A stretch of DNA of 64,000 nucleotides from Paracoccaceae bacterium. Lineage in GTDB: Bacteria; Pseudomonadota; Alphaproteobacteria; Rhodobacterales; Rhodobacteraceae. Below the pieces are notes generated by a model. That model had not been told where the DNA came from. It worked only from the letters and a program-made list of their open reading frames with translations, and searched no databases. Every line of letters starts with the position of its first letter. Position 1 is the stretch's first letter. The position numbers and the translations under genes were made by a program. This document shows, in pieces, positions 44,223-54,463 of the stretch. The stretch is from positions 107,079-171,078 of the forward strand of contig JANQPC010000064.1 of the NCBI GenBank assembly GCA_028285485.1, given 5' to 3'.

Positions 44223-44826
44223 CGGCGCGGCCATCGGCGAGGCGCGCCTCGATGGTAAACACGGGCGCATGGGGCGGGCCGGCGCGGGAAATCTCGGTAT
44301 AGGTCGGCGCGGGCTGGCCGCGGGATTGGGCCCATTCCTGCAGCGCGGATTTGGGATCCTTGGCATCGGCATCAAGGGTCTCGATCCGGCGCGCCCAGAG
44401 GCGGAGCACCACCGCGCGCGCCGCCTCCAGCCCGCCATCAAGGTAGATGGCGGCGATCACGGCCTCCATCGCATCCCCAAGCGCCGCATCCAGCTTGCGG
44501 CCGCCCGAAATCATCTCGGATTTGCCCAGCCGCAGCACATCGCCGAGCCCAAGCTCGCGCGCCACGTCTGCGCAGGTTTCCTTCTTCACAAGCAGGTTGT
44601 AGCGCGGCGCCAGCGTGCCTTCCGAGGCGCCGGTATCCGCGCCCAGAACCGCCTCGGCGATGACGAGGTTCAGAACCCGGTCGCCCAGAAACTCCAGGCG
44701 CTGGTTGCTGGCCCGCGTAGGCGAGGTAAGCGAGGGATGCGTCAGCGCCTCGATCAGGCGCTCCGGCCGGGCAAAGCGGTGGCCGAGACGCTCGGAAAAG
44801 CCCGCAAGTTCGGCCGAAAGCCGCAC
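44140..44826 (-). CDS. rnc: ribonuclease III
   Basis: Cleaves double-stranded RNA in rRNA and mRNA processing. The 228-residue protein has the catalytic signature RLEFLGDRVLNLVIAE, a second acidic site in DALGDAMEAVIAAIYLDGG, and a C-terminal double-stranded RNA-binding domain. I chose the GTG at 44826, which overlaps the lepB stop by one base (TAGTG) and gives an N terminus of family length; an upstream GTG at 44862 would overlap lepB further. The 3' end overlaps the convergent thermonuclease gene by 83 bases. Confidence 0.95.
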   Translation of the reverse strand: MRLSAELAGFSERLGHRFARPERLIEALTHPSLTSPTRASNQRLEFLGDRVLNLVIAEAVLGADTGASEGTLAPRYNLLVKKETCADVARELGLGDVLRLGKSEMISGGRKLDAALGDAMEAVIAAIYLDGGLEAARAVVLRLWARRIETLDADAKDPKSALQEWAQSRGQPAPTYTEISRAGPPHAPVFTIEARLADGRAVTADGRAKREAEKTAAERLLATVSGAP

Positions 44827-45608
44827 TACTCGATCGCCTTGAAAAAGCGATCCCCCCGCCACGTCCAGAAGAAGAAAAGCGAACGCCCGGCGGCGGAGAA
44901 CATCACCCGGTCGGCGCGCCCGATCAGGAATTCGTAGGGCACGAAGCCCACGCCGTTGGGCGGCATCACGCGGCTGTCGGTCGAGTTGTCGCGGTTATCG
45001 CCCATGAAGAAATAGTGCCCCTCGGGCACGGTGTAGACGGGCGTGTCGTCCAGCCGGGCGGGCCGTACATCAAGCACGCTGTGCTGCGTGCCGCCGGGCA
45101 GGGTTTCGGTGAAGCGCGGCTTTTCGCAGATCGCACCCAGCCCGATGCCCGGGTTGGCGCAAAGCGGCAGGTTGCCGACGGGGCCCTGCCGTTCGAACAC
45201 CTCTTCGAATGTGCCGTCGGGTTCCTGCGGCGCCGGTGCGCCATTGATATGGAGGAGGCCGCCGATCATCTGCACCTGATCTCCGGGCAGCCCCACCACG
45301 CGCTTGATGAAATCGCTCCCGTTCACCGGGTGGCGGAACACGACCACATCGCCCCGCTCCGGCTCCGACCCCAGGATGCGGCCGCTGATCGGGCAGACGG
45401 CGAAGGGGCAGGAATAGCGCGAATAGCCGTAGGCCATCTTGTTGACGAAGAGGAAATCGCCGATCAGCAGCGTATCCTTCATCGAGCCCGATGGAATCCA
45501 GAACGGCTGAAAGAACAGGGTGCGGAAAACGCCGGCGATCAGTAGCGCGTAAACGATGGTTTTTATCGTTTCGACGATGCCATTTTTCGCGTCGACATCG
45601 GTTGCCAT
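44826..45608 (-). CDS. lepB: signal peptidase I
   Basis: Removes signal peptides from exported proteins at the inner membrane. The 260-residue protein has an N-terminal membrane helix (about 13-31), the catalytic serine in PSGSMKDTLLIGDF and the lysine in DFIKRVVGLPGD. The family boxes FRHPVNGSDF and YFFMGDNRDNSTDSR are present. It is coupled to rnc downstream and follows acpS. Only one transmembrane segment is seen, as in other alphaproteobacterial forms. Confidence 0.96.
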   Translation of the reverse strand: MATDVDAKNGIVETIKTIVYALLIAGVFRTLFFQPFWIPSGSMKDTLLIGDFLFVNKMAYGYSRYSCPFAVCPISGRILGSEPERGDVVVFRHPVNGSDFIKRVVGLPGDQVQMIGGLLHINGAPAPQEPDGTFEEVFERQGPVGNLPLCANPGIGLGAICEKPRFTETLPGGTQHSVLDVRPARLDDTPVYTVPEGHYFFMGDNRDNSTDSRVMPPNGVGFVPYEFLIGRADRVMFSAAGRSLFFFWTWRGDRFFKAIE

Positions 45609-45638
45609 GCGCCTGCCCTGTTTCCAGCCAATGGGCCG

Positions 45639-46076
45639 CTACATGAGTGTGTGGGGGTCTGGTGTCAAGCGCGTGTCCTCCTCGGGCAGTGCCTCGATCA
45701 CCACGAAGGCCTGTGCCCAGGGGTGATCGTCTGTGAGCGTCACATGGATGATCGCCTCGTGGCCTTCCGGCGTCAGTTCCCGCAGCCGCTCCGCCGCCCA
45801 GCCGGTGACATGCATCACGGGCTGGCCCGTCTGCAGGTTGGTGACCGACATGTCTTTCCACGCGATCCCCATGCGCAGCCCCGTGCCGAGCGCCTTGGAG
45901 CAGGCCTCTTTCGCCGCCCAGCGCTTGGCATAGGTGCCCGCAGTGTCGCGCCGCCCCTCGGCCTTACGCCGCTCGATATCGGTGAAGACACGGGTGCGAA
46001 ACCGGTCGCCAAACCGCTCCAGCGTGCGTTCGATACGCTCGATGTTGCACAGATCCGTGCCAATGCCGATGATCAC
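45639..46076 (-). CDS. acpS: holo-[acyl-carrier-protein] synthase
   Basis: Transfers phosphopantetheine from CoA to acyl carrier protein. The GTG at 46076 gives 145 residues beginning [16 protein letters not shown], with the Mg2+-binding Asp in GTDL and the second motif [14 protein letters not shown]. Length fits. The reading frame remains open upstream but that part is unlike the family. It lies in the pdxJ-acpS-lepB-rnc block; a lipoprotein gene on the other strand separates it from pdxJ. Confidence 0.94.
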   Translation of the reverse strand: MIIGIGTDLCNIERIERTLERFGDRFRTRVFTDIERRKAEGRRDTAGTYAKRWAAKEACSKALGTGLRMGIAWKDMSVTNLQTGQPVMHVTGWAAERLRELTPEGHEAIIHVTLTDDHPWAQAFVVIEALPEEDTRLTPDPHTLM

Positions 46077-46182
46077 GCGCGCCTCGCCGCTTGCCGCCCC
46101 GCGCTGATTTGGGCCGGTTCGGCAGGGGGTTGCAAGAGTAGGGTTAATACCATGTTCAGCCTGTTGCGGTATCGGCGCCCCT

Positions 46183-46641
46183 ATGCCCCGCGCCACGCCC
46201 TCGCCCCTGCCCTATCTGATGGCCTTCTGGCTGATGGCCGGCTGTATCGGGCTAAGCTGGGATACAACCGTGGCCGATACGCCCGCCTCGCGCCTTGCCA
46301 TCGTGAACTCCATCGAGATCGGCAAAACCACCGAGCGGGCGGTGGAGGCGCGTTGGGGCAACCCGTATCAGAAGATCTTCGAGGGCGCGCAGACGGAATT
46401 TATCTACCGCCGCCTCAACGGCTCCAACCGCGATTTCGTGATCATCACCTTCCAGCATGGCCTCGCCACCGGCGTGCGGTGGACGGAGACGGAAGGCTGC
46501 CGTTCGGAATTTGCGCCGCGGGTGCCGGGCTATGGGTTTGACACGCCCGCGCGGGTGGATCTGATCGGGCCCTGCGGCCCCACAATCCGCCCCGGTGTGC
46601 CCGAAGATAGCTATTGGCCGGGTGGCGGGCCGAAGGGCTAG
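46183..46641 (+). CDS. putative lipoprotein of unknown function (152 aa)
   Basis: The N terminus has a hydrophobic stretch ending in the lipobox LMAGC (Cys21), so the mature protein is probably a membrane-anchored lipoprotein. The mature domain (about 40-110) has the pattern [20 protein letters not shown] and [19 protein letters not shown], loosely reminiscent of the SmpA/OmlA fold. Cysteines at about residues 107 and 130 may pair. It is on the opposite strand between acpS and pdxJ and overlaps the pdxJ stop by 4 bases. Function unknown. Confidence 0.75.
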   Translation: MPRATPSPLPYLMAFWLMAGCIGLSWDTTVADTPASRLAIVNSIEIGKTTERAVEARWGNPYQKIFEGAQTEFIYRRLNGSNRDFVIITFQHGLATGVRWTETEGCRSEFAPRVPGYGFDTPARVDLIGPCGPTIRPGVPEDSYWPGGGPKG

Positions 46642-47399
46642 GCAGCGCCCTCCTGAAGGCGCGCCTCATCCATCACACGGCGCATTTCCTCAATCGCGGG
46701 CTTGAGGCCGCGGAAGATGGCCTCGCCGATCAGAAAATGGCCGATATTCAGCTCGCGCACCTCGGGAAATGCCGCGACCGGGCCGGTTGTCTCATAGGTC
46801 AGCCCGTGGCCCGCATGCACCTCAAGGCCCAGCGAATGGGCGAAGGCTGACATTTCGCGCAGCCGCCCAAGCTCTGCATCCCGCTCGCTGAAGCGACCCT
46901 CGGCATGGGCATCGCAATAGGCGCCCGTGTGAAGCTCGATTACCTGCGCTCCGATCCGGTTGGCGGCCTCCACCTGGGCAGGCTCTGCCGCGATGAAGAT
47001 CGAAACGCGGCACCCGGCTTCCCGGAGCGGCGCGATGAAGTGGGCAAGGCGATTTTCCTCCCGCGCCACTTCAAGGCCGCCTTCCGTAGTGCGCTCCTCA
47101 CGCCGTTCGGGCACGATGCACACGGCATGCGGCCTGTGGCGCAGGGCGATGGCCTGCATCTCTTCCGTCGCCGCCATCTCAAAATTGAGCGGCACCGAAA
47201 GCACCCCCATCAGCCCCTCGATATCGGCATCCGAGATATGGCGCCGATCCTCGCGCAGATGCGCTGTGATCCCGTCTGCCCCTGCCTCTTCGGCCAGTCT
47301 GGCGGCGCGCAGCGGATCGGGATACGCCCCGCCGCGGGCATTCCGCACGGTGGCCACGTGATCGATGTTCACACCGAGGCGCAGATGGGGCTCAGTCAT
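46638..47399 (-). CDS. pdxJ: pyridoxine 5'-phosphate synthase
   Basis: The last step of de novo vitamin B6 synthesis: condensation of 3-amino-2-oxopropyl phosphate with deoxyxylulose 5-phosphate. The 253-residue TIM barrel starts [19 protein letters not shown] and has [35 protein letters not shown] and [11 protein letters not shown]. The ATG overlaps the DUF2062 gene stop by 4 bases. Confidence 0.97.
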   Translation of the reverse strand: MTEPHLRLGVNIDHVATVRNARGGAYPDPLRAARLAEEAGADGITAHLREDRRHISDADIEGLMGVLSVPLNFEMAATEEMQAIALRHRPHAVCIVPERREERTTEGGLEVAREENRLAHFIAPLREAGCRVSIFIAAEPAQVEAANRIGAQVIELHTGAYCDAHAEGRFSERDAELGRLREMSAFAHSLGLEVHAGHGLTYETTGPVAAFPEVRELNIGHFLIGEAIFRGLKPAIEEMRRVMDEARLQEGAA

Positions 47400-48085
47400 T
47401 GTTCCTGGCCTTTCGCTGGGGGAACGCGTTCGGCGGGGGGCTCCTCCGCCCGCTGGGCCTTGGCGGCCTCGGCAGCGCGGCGCTTGGCCTCGAACCGTTC
47501 CTTCATCTTCTTGATCCGGCCCCGTTGATAGGACGCAATGATCGGATTGGCCATGTAGTAAACCGAGAACCCTGCCACGATCCCCGGCGCGATGCCGCCC
47601 ACCAGATAGGGCAGGAAGATCCGGTTGAAGAAGCGCCAGAGATAGGTCCACTCTGCCTCCGCCGCCGTGAAGATGGCCGCGAAATTCCCCCAAAGCTCGA
47701 TCGAGGCCAGGCTGAAGCCGATCAGAATATCCTGCGGGGGAACGTGCGGGCGGCCAAGGAGGACGGTTCCGATTTCAACCGAAAGCGCGGCGATCAGGGG
47801 GAAGGTGATGGGGTTGCCGAAAAACGTGGCCAGAAGCGAGGCCAGGATGTTTCCCCGGATCATCCAGGCCACGAAGGCAGCGGTGAAGAAATGGAGCCCG
47901 TAGAAGGGCGTGAAGCTTGCAAAAACCCCCGCCGCGATGCCGCGGCTGATCTTATGGGCCGGGTCCGGCAACCGCCGCAGCCGATGCACCACGTAACGGC
48001 CCGCACGCCCCCAACCGCCCCGCGGATAGAAGAACTCCACGAAGGAACGGGAATAGGATTTCGGCGTGCGCCGTTTGAAGACCAT
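47396..48085 (-). CDS. DUF2062 domain-containing membrane protein
   Basis: A 229-residue protein of the DUF2062 family, with about three helices (70-90, 100-125, 175-200). The family core [19 protein letters not shown] and [22 protein letters not shown] is present. A basic/acidic C-terminal tail faces the cytoplasm. It couples to pdxJ by a 4-base overlap and follows rsh after 19 bases. Function unknown; the location next to pdxJ and rsh is common in this order. Confidence 0.9.
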   Translation of the reverse strand: MVFKRRTPKSYSRSFVEFFYPRGGWGRAGRYVVHRLRRLPDPAHKISRGIAAGVFASFTPFYGLHFFTAAFVAWMIRGNILASLLATFFGNPITFPLIAALSVEIGTVLLGRPHVPPQDILIGFSLASIELWGNFAAIFTAAEAEWTYLWRFFNRIFLPYLVGGIAPGIVAGFSVYYMANPIIASYQRGRIKKMKERFEAKRRAAEAAKAQRAEEPPAERVPPAKGQEQ

Positions 48086-48104
48086 CTCCCCCGAACCCCG
48101 TTTG

Positions 48105-50228
48105 CTAGCTCACCACGCGTTCCGGATCGCGGTGGCGCTCGATGGAGGCTACGTTGCTATCGGCCTCCAGGGCCAGCATCACCGCGTGCAGGTGCTCTGT
48201 ATCACGAAGCTCCACGTCGAGAATGAGGCGAAAGTAGTCAGGTTTCCTGTCGACAAACTCCAAATTAGAGATATTGGCCTTCTGTTCCCCGATCTGCGTG
48301 CAGAGTCGGCCCAAAACGCCCGCATCGTTCGAAATCGTCAGATCGAGGCTCACGTCATAGGCCATCTGGTGACGGCCCGAATGCCAGCGCAGATCCACCC
48401 AGCGCTGGGGCTGATCCTCAAACTCTTCCAGCGCCGGGCAATCGATGGCGTGGATCACCACGCCCTTGCCGCGAAAGCTGATTCCCACGATCCGCTCGCC
48501 AGGCACGGGCTGGCAGCAGGGCGCGCGACGGAAGCTTTGGTTGGCATCAAGGCCGACAACCGCCTGCGCGGCATCGATCTCATCGCCCGCCTTGGCCACC
48601 AGATCGGGATAGAGCGTTTCAACAACCTGCCGCGCGGTAACCTCTGCCGCACCAAGCTGGGCGAGAAGTTCGCGCCCGTTGCCGAGCCCCATATGCTTGG
48701 CCGCCGTGCGCAGCGCTTTGTCTGAGGCCTTCTTGCCGACATGTTCAAATGCCACGCGCGCCAGTTCCCGGCCAAGCTTTTCAAACCGCTGCCGATCTTC
48801 CTCGCGCAGCGAGCGCCGGATTGCCGCCTTCGCGCGGCCCGTGGCCACAATATCGATCCAGGTGGCCTGCGGGCGCTGGCCCTCGGCGGTGATAATCTCC
48901 ACCGATTGGCCGTTTTTCAGCCGCGTCCAGAGCGGCACGCGAATGCCATCTACCTTGGCGCCCACACAACCATCGCCGATCCGGGTGTGGATCGCATAGG
49001 CAAAATCAAGCGGCGTGGCGCCGCGCGGCAGCTTCACCACCTCGCCCTTCGGCGTGAAGCAGAAGACCTGATCGGAATACATCTCCATCTTGACGTGTTC
49101 GAGGAACTCGTCGTGATCTTCTGCGTTCTCGAAGCTTTCGGTTACAGTTGAGATCCACTTGGCGGGATCCACGGCAAAGGGGTTTTCCGCCCGCTCGCCA
49201 TCGCGATAGGCCCAGTGCGCGGCCACGCCTGCCTCGGCCACCTCATGCATCTCGCGGGTGCGAATCTGGATTTCCACCTGCTTGCCATCGCGCCCTGAAA
49301 CGGTGGTGTGAATGGAACGGTAGCCGTTGGATTTCGGCTGGCTGATGTAATCCTTGAACCGGCCGGGCACCGCGCGCCAGCGCTGGTGCAGCGCGCCCAG
49401 CACGGCGTAGCAATCGGCCTCGCTTTCGGTAATCACCCGGAAGCCGTAGATATCGGAGAGCCGGGAAAACCCCTGATCCTTCTGCTGCATCTTGCGCCAG
49501 ATCGAATAGGGCTTCTTGGCCCGGCCATAGACGGCGGCCTCAATCTTGGCCTTCTCAAGCTCCTTGCGGATATCGTGGGTGATCTTTTCCACCATATCGC
49601 CGGTTTCGCGCTGCAGCGTGATGAACCGGCGCATGATCGAATTGCGGCCCTCGGGGTTGAGCACACGGAAGGCGAGATCCTCAAGCTCATCGCGCATCCA
49701 TTGCATGCCCATGCGCCCGGCCAGCGGTGCGAAGATATCCATCGTTTCCCGCGCCTTCTGCACCTGCTTTTCGGGGCGCATGGAGCGGATCGTGCGCATG
49801 TTGTGCAACCGGTCGGCGAGCTTCACCAGGATCACCCGCAGATCCTTCGACATTGCGATGAAGAGCTTGCGGAAGTTCTCTGCCTGCTTGGTTTCGGTCG
49901 AGGTCAGCTGCAGGTTGGTGAGCTTGGTGACACCGTCCACAAGTTCCGCGATCTCAGTGCCAAAGCGCTTCTCGATCTCGCGGTAGGTGGATCGGGTATC
50001 CTCGATCGTGTCGTGCAGAAGCGCCGTGGCGATTGCGGCATCGCCCAGCTTCATCTCCGTCAGGATCGCAGCCACGGCCACGGGATGGGAAAAATAGGGC
50101 TCGCCGGAATGGCGCTTCTGCCCGGCATGCATCTCTTCGCCGTACGCATAAGCCTTCAGCAGAAGCGCTTCATCAGTGGTCGGGTTGTAGTTGCGGACCA
50201 GTTCGATCAGGTCGTCTGCATCGATCAT
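48105..50228 (-). CDS. rsh: bifunctional (p)ppGpp synthetase/hydrolase (RelA/SpoT)
   Basis: The single Rsh alarmone enzyme of alphaproteobacteria, which makes and degrades (p)ppGpp. The 707-residue protein has an HD hydrolase domain with the motif ALLHDTIEDT (residues 68-77) and LADRLHNMRT, a synthetase domain (KPYSIWRKMQQK, YRSIHTTVSG), a TGS domain (VFCFTPKGEVVKLPRGATPLDFAYAIHT) and a C-terminal ACT domain. The full HD motif indicates active hydrolysis. rpoZ lies directly upstream. Confidence 0.97.
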   Translation of the reverse strand: MIDADDLIELVRNYNPTTDEALLLKAYAYGEEMHAGQKRHSGEPYFSHPVAVAAILTEMKLGDAAIATALLHDTIEDTRSTYREIEKRFGTEIAELVDGVTKLTNLQLTSTETKQAENFRKLFIAMSKDLRVILVKLADRLHNMRTIRSMRPEKQVQKARETMDIFAPLAGRMGMQWMRDELEDLAFRVLNPEGRNSIMRRFITLQRETGDMVEKITHDIRKELEKAKIEAAVYGRAKKPYSIWRKMQQKDQGFSRLSDIYGFRVITESEADCYAVLGALHQRWRAVPGRFKDYISQPKSNGYRSIHTTVSGRDGKQVEIQIRTREMHEVAEAGVAAHWAYRDGERAENPFAVDPAKWISTVTESFENAEDHDEFLEHVKMEMYSDQVFCFTPKGEVVKLPRGATPLDFAYAIHTRIGDGCVGAKVDGIRVPLWTRLKNGQSVEIITAEGQRPQATWIDIVATGRAKAAIRRSLREEDRQRFEKLGRELARVAFEHVGKKASDKALRTAAKHMGLGNGRELLAQLGAAEVTARQVVETLYPDLVAKAGDEIDAAQAVVGLDANQSFRRAPCCQPVPGERIVGISFRGKGVVIHAIDCPALEEFEDQPQRWVDLRWHSGRHQMAYDVSLDLTISNDAGVLGRLCTQIGEQKANISNLEFVDRKPDYFRLILDVELRDTEHLHAVMLALEADSNVASIERHRDPERVVS

Positions 50229-50257
50229 CCGGTCCGCCCCTTGGGCGCAATAGGCCC

Positions 50258-50611
50258 TTACGGCCGCTCCTGCGCTTCCATCAGCGCACGAAGCAGCTTC
50301 TCTTCGGAAAGATCGTCTTCCGCCGGTTTATCCACCTCGGCACCCATGAGAAGGGCCATGGTATCTTCTTCCGGTTCGTCCACCTCGATCTGCGTCTGGT
50401 GGCTTTCGATCATCCGCTCGTGCAGTTCGTCGGCGCGCTGGGTTTCCTCGGCAATCTCGCGCAGGCTGACAACCGGGTTCTTATCATTATCCCGATCCAC
50501 CGTCAGCGCGGCGCCGCTGGAAATCTCGCGCGCACGATGCGCGGCAAGCATCACAAGTTCGAAACGGTTCGGAACTTTGTCGACGCAATCTTCGACCGTA
50601 ACGCGGGCCAT
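50258..50611 (-). CDS. rpoZ: RNA polymerase omega subunit
   Basis: A 117-residue omega subunit. The N-terminal motif MARVTVEDC, which forms half of the ppGpp-binding site 1 with the beta' subunit, is intact; the core [20 protein letters not shown] follows. The C-terminal half is strongly acidic and longer than in enterobacteria. The ATG at 50611 is chosen over one four codons upstream because MARVTV is the family N terminus. rsh is the next gene downstream. Confidence 0.96.
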   Translation of the reverse strand: MARVTVEDCVDKVPNRFELVMLAAHRAREISSGAALTVDRDNDKNPVVSLREIAEETQRADELHERMIESHQTQIEVDEPEEDTMALLMGAEVDKPAEDDLSEEKLLRALMEAQERP

Positions 50612-50690
50612 CGCCTGATCCACCTTTGGCTTGGAAAGTCTGAAACCGCGTATTTAGGCGCAGATCTGCATGAACACAAGGCCAAAGCGC

Positions 50691-51290
50691 CTAGCCCGCC
50701 GGGGCAATCGGGTGGATGGCAGCGCGGTCTTCCGGCGGCAGGGCGGCCAGCATCTGGGCCGCCGTCCGGCCCAGAACGGGATGCACCCAATCGGGCGCGA
50801 TATCGCAAAGCGGCACGAGCACGAAGGCACGATCCTGAATGCGCGGATGGGGCAGGATCAAATCGTCAGGCATGCGCGCGGCCTGCTCTTCCACCGGCAG
50901 GGCACGCCAGTGCTGGAAGGTCGCAAGATCGGGAAGGATGCAATCGCCATAGGCGAGAAGATCAAGATCGATCGCCCGGTTCCCCCAGCGTTCCCCCCGC
51001 ACCCGCGCACCAGCGGCCTCGATCCGGTGCAACGCCTCCAGAACGGCGTGCGGCGGAAGCTCCGTTTCAAGCACGGCGGCGGCGTTCACATAGTCCGGCC
51101 CGGCGCCCGCGGGGAAACATGGCGTCTGAAAAAGCGCGCTTTGTCGCCGCAGGCGAAACGGCCCCGAACCCAGGGCCGATAGGGCCGAGATAACGCTTTC
51201 TTCACAGGAAATCCCCTCAGGCGGGGCGTTTGAGCCCAACGCAACCAAAAGGAGCGTTACGTCACTTTTGCTTAAGGAGAGTTGCGTCAT
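50691..51290 (-). CDS. folK: hydroxymethyldihydropteridine pyrophosphokinase
   Basis: Transfers pyrophosphate from ATP to 6-hydroxymethyl-7,8-dihydropterin in folate synthesis. The 199-residue protein begins [14 protein letters not shown], has [10 protein letters not shown] and the catalytic signature [16 protein letters not shown], followed by [21 protein letters not shown]. The N terminus is slightly longer than in E. coli. It is divergent from the NYN gene, with about 100 bases between starts. Confidence 0.95.
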   Translation of the reverse strand: MTQLSLSKSDVTLLLVALGSNAPPEGISCEESVISALSALGSGPFRLRRQSALFQTPCFPAGAGPDYVNAAAVLETELPPHAVLEALHRIEAAGARVRGERWGNRAIDLDLLAYGDCILPDLATFQHWRALPVEEQAARMPDDLILPHPRIQDRAFVLVPLCDIAPDWVHPVLGRTAAQMLAALPPEDRAAIHPIAPAG

Positions 51291-51388
51291 TGGTATTTGC
51301 CACTATTTTCCAGCGTCGCTTTGCGGGGGCTCCACCACTCACTCTCGGACCAACCCTGCCAGCCAAGAAAATTCGGAAGGACCCTTTG

Positions 51389-51961
51389 ATGTTTTATCGG
51401 GACGAACGGCTTGCGCTGTTCATCGATGGGTCGAACCTCTACGCGGCAGCAAAGGCGCTGGGGTTCGATATCGATTACAAACTGCTTCGACAGGAATTCA
51501 TGCGGCGAGGCAAGCTGCTGCGCGCGTTCTACTACACCGCGCTTCTGGAGAACGATGAATACTCGCCCATCCGCCCGCTGGTGGATTGGCTTCATTACAA
51601 CGGGTTTTCGATGGTCACGAAACCCGCCAAGGAATTCACCGATAACCAGGGCCGCCGCAAGGTGAAGGGCAACATGGATATCGAGCTCACGGTCGATGCG
51701 ATGGAGCTTGCGCCGCGGATCGATCACATCGTGCTCTTCTCGGGCGATGGCGATTTTCGCCCGCTGGTGGAAAGCCTGCAGCGGCAGGGCGTGCGCGTTT
51801 CGGTTGTTTCCACGATCCGCTCGCAGCCGCCGATGATCGCCGATGAACTGCGCCGCCAGGCGGATAACTTCATCGAACTCGATGAGCTGAAGGATGTGAT
51901 CGGCCGCCCGCCGCGGGAGCCACGCGAGGATGCGCGGGTGAGCGAAGAGGTCGAAGACTAG
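51389..51961 (+). CDS. NYN domain (LabA/DUF88-like) protein
   Basis: A 190-residue PIN-like NYN-domain protein, a predicted ribonuclease. Acidic motifs are in [30 protein letters not shown] and [19 protein letters not shown]. The ATG at 51389 is preceded by GGAAGG; the upstream frame is open but not conserved. A short acidic C-terminal tail (about 170-190) follows the domain. It stands between divergent folK and ispH. The target RNA is unknown. Confidence 0.92.
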   Translation: MFYRDERLALFIDGSNLYAAAKALGFDIDYKLLRQEFMRRGKLLRAFYYTALLENDEYSPIRPLVDWLHYNGFSMVTKPAKEFTDNQGRRKVKGNMDIELTVDAMELAPRIDHIVLFSGDGDFRPLVESLQRQGVRVSVVSTIRSQPPMIADELRRQADNFIELDELKDVIGRPPREPREDARVSEEVED

Positions 51962-52035
51962 GGGTGAAACGCGCGGTTGCGCCTGCGGCCCACGGGCCTA
52001 TCTTTGGGGCGAACCATACGCGTGAGCCCGGTGAC

Positions 52036-52986
52036 GTGACGAAGCCTGCCCTGACCCTTTTTCTTGCCGCCCCCCGCGGCTTTTGCGCGGGCGTGGATCG
52101 GGCGATCAAGATTGTGGAGATGGCGCTCGAAAAATGGGGCGCGCCCGTCTATGTGCGCCACGAGATCGTGCATAACCGTTTTGTGGTGGATGGGCTGCGC
52201 GAGAAGGGTGCGATCTTCGTCGAAGAACTCGACGAATGCCCCGATGACCGGCCGGTGATATTTTCCGCCCACGGCGTGCCAAAGGCCGTTCCCGCAGAAG
52301 CCGCGCGGCGCGAGATGCTTTTTGTCGATGCCACCTGCCCGCTGGTGAGCAAGGTGCATATCGAGGCCGAGCGCCACCATGCCAACGGGTTGCAGATGGT
52401 GATGATCGGCCATGAGGGCCATCCCGAAACCGTCGGCACCATGGGCCAGCTGCCCGAGGGCGAAGTGATCCTCGTGGAAACGGTGGAAGACGTGGCCGGT
52501 ATCACGCCGCGCGATCCCGAGAAACTGGCCTTCATCACGCAGACAACACTTTCGGTGGATGATACCGCCGAAATCGTCGCCGCGCTTCAGGCGCGCTTCC
52601 CGGCCATCGTGGGCCCGCATAAGGAAGATATCTGCTACGCCACCACCAACCGCCAGGAAGCGGTCAAGGCGATGGCCCCGAAGGCGGATGCGATGCTGGT
52701 GATCGGGGCGCCCAATTCCTCAAACTCCAAGCGGCTTGTCGAAGTGGGCCGGGCCGCCGGGTGCGGCTATGCCCAGCTTGTGCAACGCGCGGGGGATATC
52801 GATTGGCGGGCGCTTGAGGGCATCCGCACCATAGGCCTCACCGCCGGCGCCAGCGCGCCAGAGGTTCTGGTCAACGAAGTGATCGAAGCCTTCCGGGCGC
52901 GCTTCGATGTGCGGGTGGAGATGGTGGAAACCGCCGTTGAGAACGTTGAGTTCAAAGTGCCCCGCGTGCTGCGCGTTCCTGCATGA
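52036..52986 (+). CDS. ispH: 4-hydroxy-3-methylbut-2-enyl diphosphate reductase
   Basis: The last enzyme of the MEP isoprenoid pathway, an iron-sulphur protein giving IPP and DMAPP. The GTG at 52036 yields 316 residues, the family length. The three cluster cysteines are in [23 protein letters not shown] and [10 protein letters not shown], and SAHGVPKAV carries an active-site His. Starting at ATG 51964 would add 24 non-conserved residues. The DUF1905 gene overlaps its end by 4 bases. Confidence 0.96.
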   Translation: MTKPALTLFLAAPRGFCAGVDRAIKIVEMALEKWGAPVYVRHEIVHNRFVVDGLREKGAIFVEELDECPDDRPVIFSAHGVPKAVPAEAARREMLFVDATCPLVSKVHIEAERHHANGLQMVMIGHEGHPETVGTMGQLPEGEVILVETVEDVAGITPRDPEKLAFITQTTLSVDDTAEIVAALQARFPAIVGPHKEDICYATTNRQEAVKAMAPKADAMLVIGAPNSSNSKRLVEVGRAAGCGYAQLVQRAGDIDWRALEGIRTIGLTAGASAPEVLVNEVIEAFRARFDVRVEMVETAVENVEFKVPRVLRVPA

Positions 52987-53453
52987 GCGGCTATCACGCG
53001 TTTGAGGGGCAGATCGTGGCGATGGACTGGGGCAATTCCACCTACACCGTGCTGCCGATCCCGCCGGATATTGCCGATGCCCTTGCGCGTGAAGGCGCAA
53101 AGCGGGTGGAGGGCGAGTTGAACGACCACCCCGTGAACCTGGCGCTTACCACCGCCCCGGCGATTGACGGCGTATTCCTGTGGGCGGGCAAATCGCTGCT
53201 CGATCAGGTTGGCATCGCGCCGGGGGAGGCTGTGGAGGTGCGGCTTCGCAAAGCCGATGCATCGCAGGTGGAAACGCCGGAGGATGTGGCCCAGGGCCTG
53301 CGCGCCGCCGGGGTTACGGCCGCATGGGCCGCGCTTACGCCCGGAAAGCAGCGCGGGCATCTGCACCAGATCAGCACCGCCAAGCGGTCCGAGACACGCG
53401 CCAAGCGTATCGCCACGCTTGCCGCATCGCTCGGGGCTTCGGCGGATGAGTGA
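52983..53453 (+). CDS. DUF1905/YdeI-like protein
   Basis: A 156-residue protein. Residues about 5-95 match DUF1905 ([32 protein letters not shown]), and the C-terminal part resembles the OmdA/YdeI tail ([30 protein letters not shown]). Start overlaps the ispH stop by 4 bases and its end overlaps the DUF3429 gene by 8, so the run ispH-DUF1905-DUF3429-rnhA is one operon. Function unknown. Confidence 0.88.
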   Translation: MSGYHAFEGQIVAMDWGNSTYTVLPIPPDIADALAREGAKRVEGELNDHPVNLALTTAPAIDGVFLWAGKSLLDQVGIAPGEAVEVRLRKADASQVETPEDVAQGLRAAGVTAAWAALTPGKQRGHLHQISTAKRSETRAKRIATLAASLGASADE

Positions 53454-53895
53454 TGTGCCCCGTTCTGCCCTCATCCTCGGCCTTGCGGGTCTGATCCCCT
53501 TTGTTTGGGGTGCGCTTTCGGTTCTGTCGCCCACCCTGAATGCCTGGGGGATTGAGGCGCTCGGCCCACGCTTTGTGGGGCCCTTTGTGCAGCTCTTCTA
53601 CGGCGCGATCATCCTTGCCTTCATGTCCGGCGTTCTGTGGGGTTTTGCCACGCGGGCCACGGGCCGGGTGGCCGCAACGGGATATGCGCTTTCGGTACTC
53701 CCCGCGCTCTGGGCCTTTTTCTTTACCGGCGGCGGTGTCGTCTCGGCCAGCACCTACCTGATCGCGGGCTTTATCGGGCTTCTGGGCCTCGATTACATGT
53801 TCTGGAAGCAGGAGCTTGCGCCGCGCTGGTGGCTGCACCTGCGTATTCCGCTCACCCTCGTGGTGGTGGCCTGCCTTGCCGTGAGCGCCGCCTGA
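53446..53895 (+). CDS. DUF3429 domain-containing membrane protein
   Basis: A 149-residue membrane protein with about five helices matching DUF3429 ([31 protein letters not shown], then [16 protein letters not shown]). The ATG overlaps the preceding stop by 8 bases and its own stop overlaps the rnhA start (TGATG). Function unknown; conserved in alphaproteobacteria. Confidence 0.9.
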   Translation: MSDVPRSALILGLAGLIPFVWGALSVLSPTLNAWGIEALGPRFVGPFVQLFYGAIILAFMSGVLWGFATRATGRVAATGYALSVLPALWAFFFTGGGVVSASTYLIAGFIGLLGLDYMFWKQELAPRWWLHLRIPLTLVVVACLAVSAA

Positions 53896-54359
53896 TGCCA
53901 GCGCTTTTCGCCTATACCGACGGCGCTTGTTCCGGCAATCCCGGCCCCGGCGGATGGGGCGCGCTTCTCATCGCGCGCGAGGGCGAGGCGGTGTTGCGCG
54001 AGCGTGAGCTTTCGGGCGGCGAGGCGCGCACCACCAACAACCGTATGGAATTGCTCGCCGCGATCTCGGCCCTAGAGGCGCTGGACCGGCCCTCGCAGAT
54101 CACGGTGGTGACCGACAGCGCCTATGTGAAAAACGGGGTGACGGGCTGGATCTTCGGGTGGAAGAAAAACGGCTGGCGCACATCCTCCAAGAAGCCCGTG
54201 AAGAACGAAGATCTGTGGCGCAGGCTCGATGAGGCGCAGGGGCGCCACACCGTGGCGTGGGAATGGGTGAAGGGCCACGCGGGCCATCCCGAAAACGAAC
54301 GCGCCGATGAACTTGCCCGCAAGGGAATGGCGCCGTTCAAGCCGAAGAAGGCCGGTTAA
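53895..54359 (+). CDS. rnhA: ribonuclease HI
   Basis: Degrades the RNA strand of RNA-DNA hybrids. The 154-residue protein has the catalytic acids in [36 protein letters not shown] and the final [13 protein letters not shown]. Translation is coupled to DUF3429 by a one-base overlap. A large palindromic element follows the stop. Confidence 0.97.
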   Translation: MPALFAYTDGACSGNPGPGGWGALLIAREGEAVLRERELSGGEARTTNNRMELLAAISALEALDRPSQITVVTDSAYVKNGVTGWIFGWKKNGWRTSSKKPVKNEDLWRRLDEAQGRHTVAWEWVKGHAGHPENERADELARKGMAPFKPKKAG

Positions 54360-54360
54360 A

Positions 54361-54433
54361 GCGTTTGGCGAAATACATGATGCATCAGGTATCACTTAAC
54401 GCGTTGAAATCTTTGATTTCAGGCAGCGTTAAG
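54361..54433. repeat. nested palindromes after rnhA
   Basis: Two overlapping structures occupy the gap between convergent genes. ATACATGATGCATCAGGTAT (54373-54392) is a near-perfect 20-bp palindrome, flanked by GCGTT and AACGC. CTTAACGC and GCGTTAAG (54395-54402, 54426-54433) enclose GAAATC-TTT-GATTTC. It is lower in G+C than its surroundings. It may be a bidirectional terminator or a dispersed palindromic repeat. Confidence 0.5.
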
Positions 54434-54463
54434 GAATTCAGGGCTTTCGCGTAACGCTCGAGG

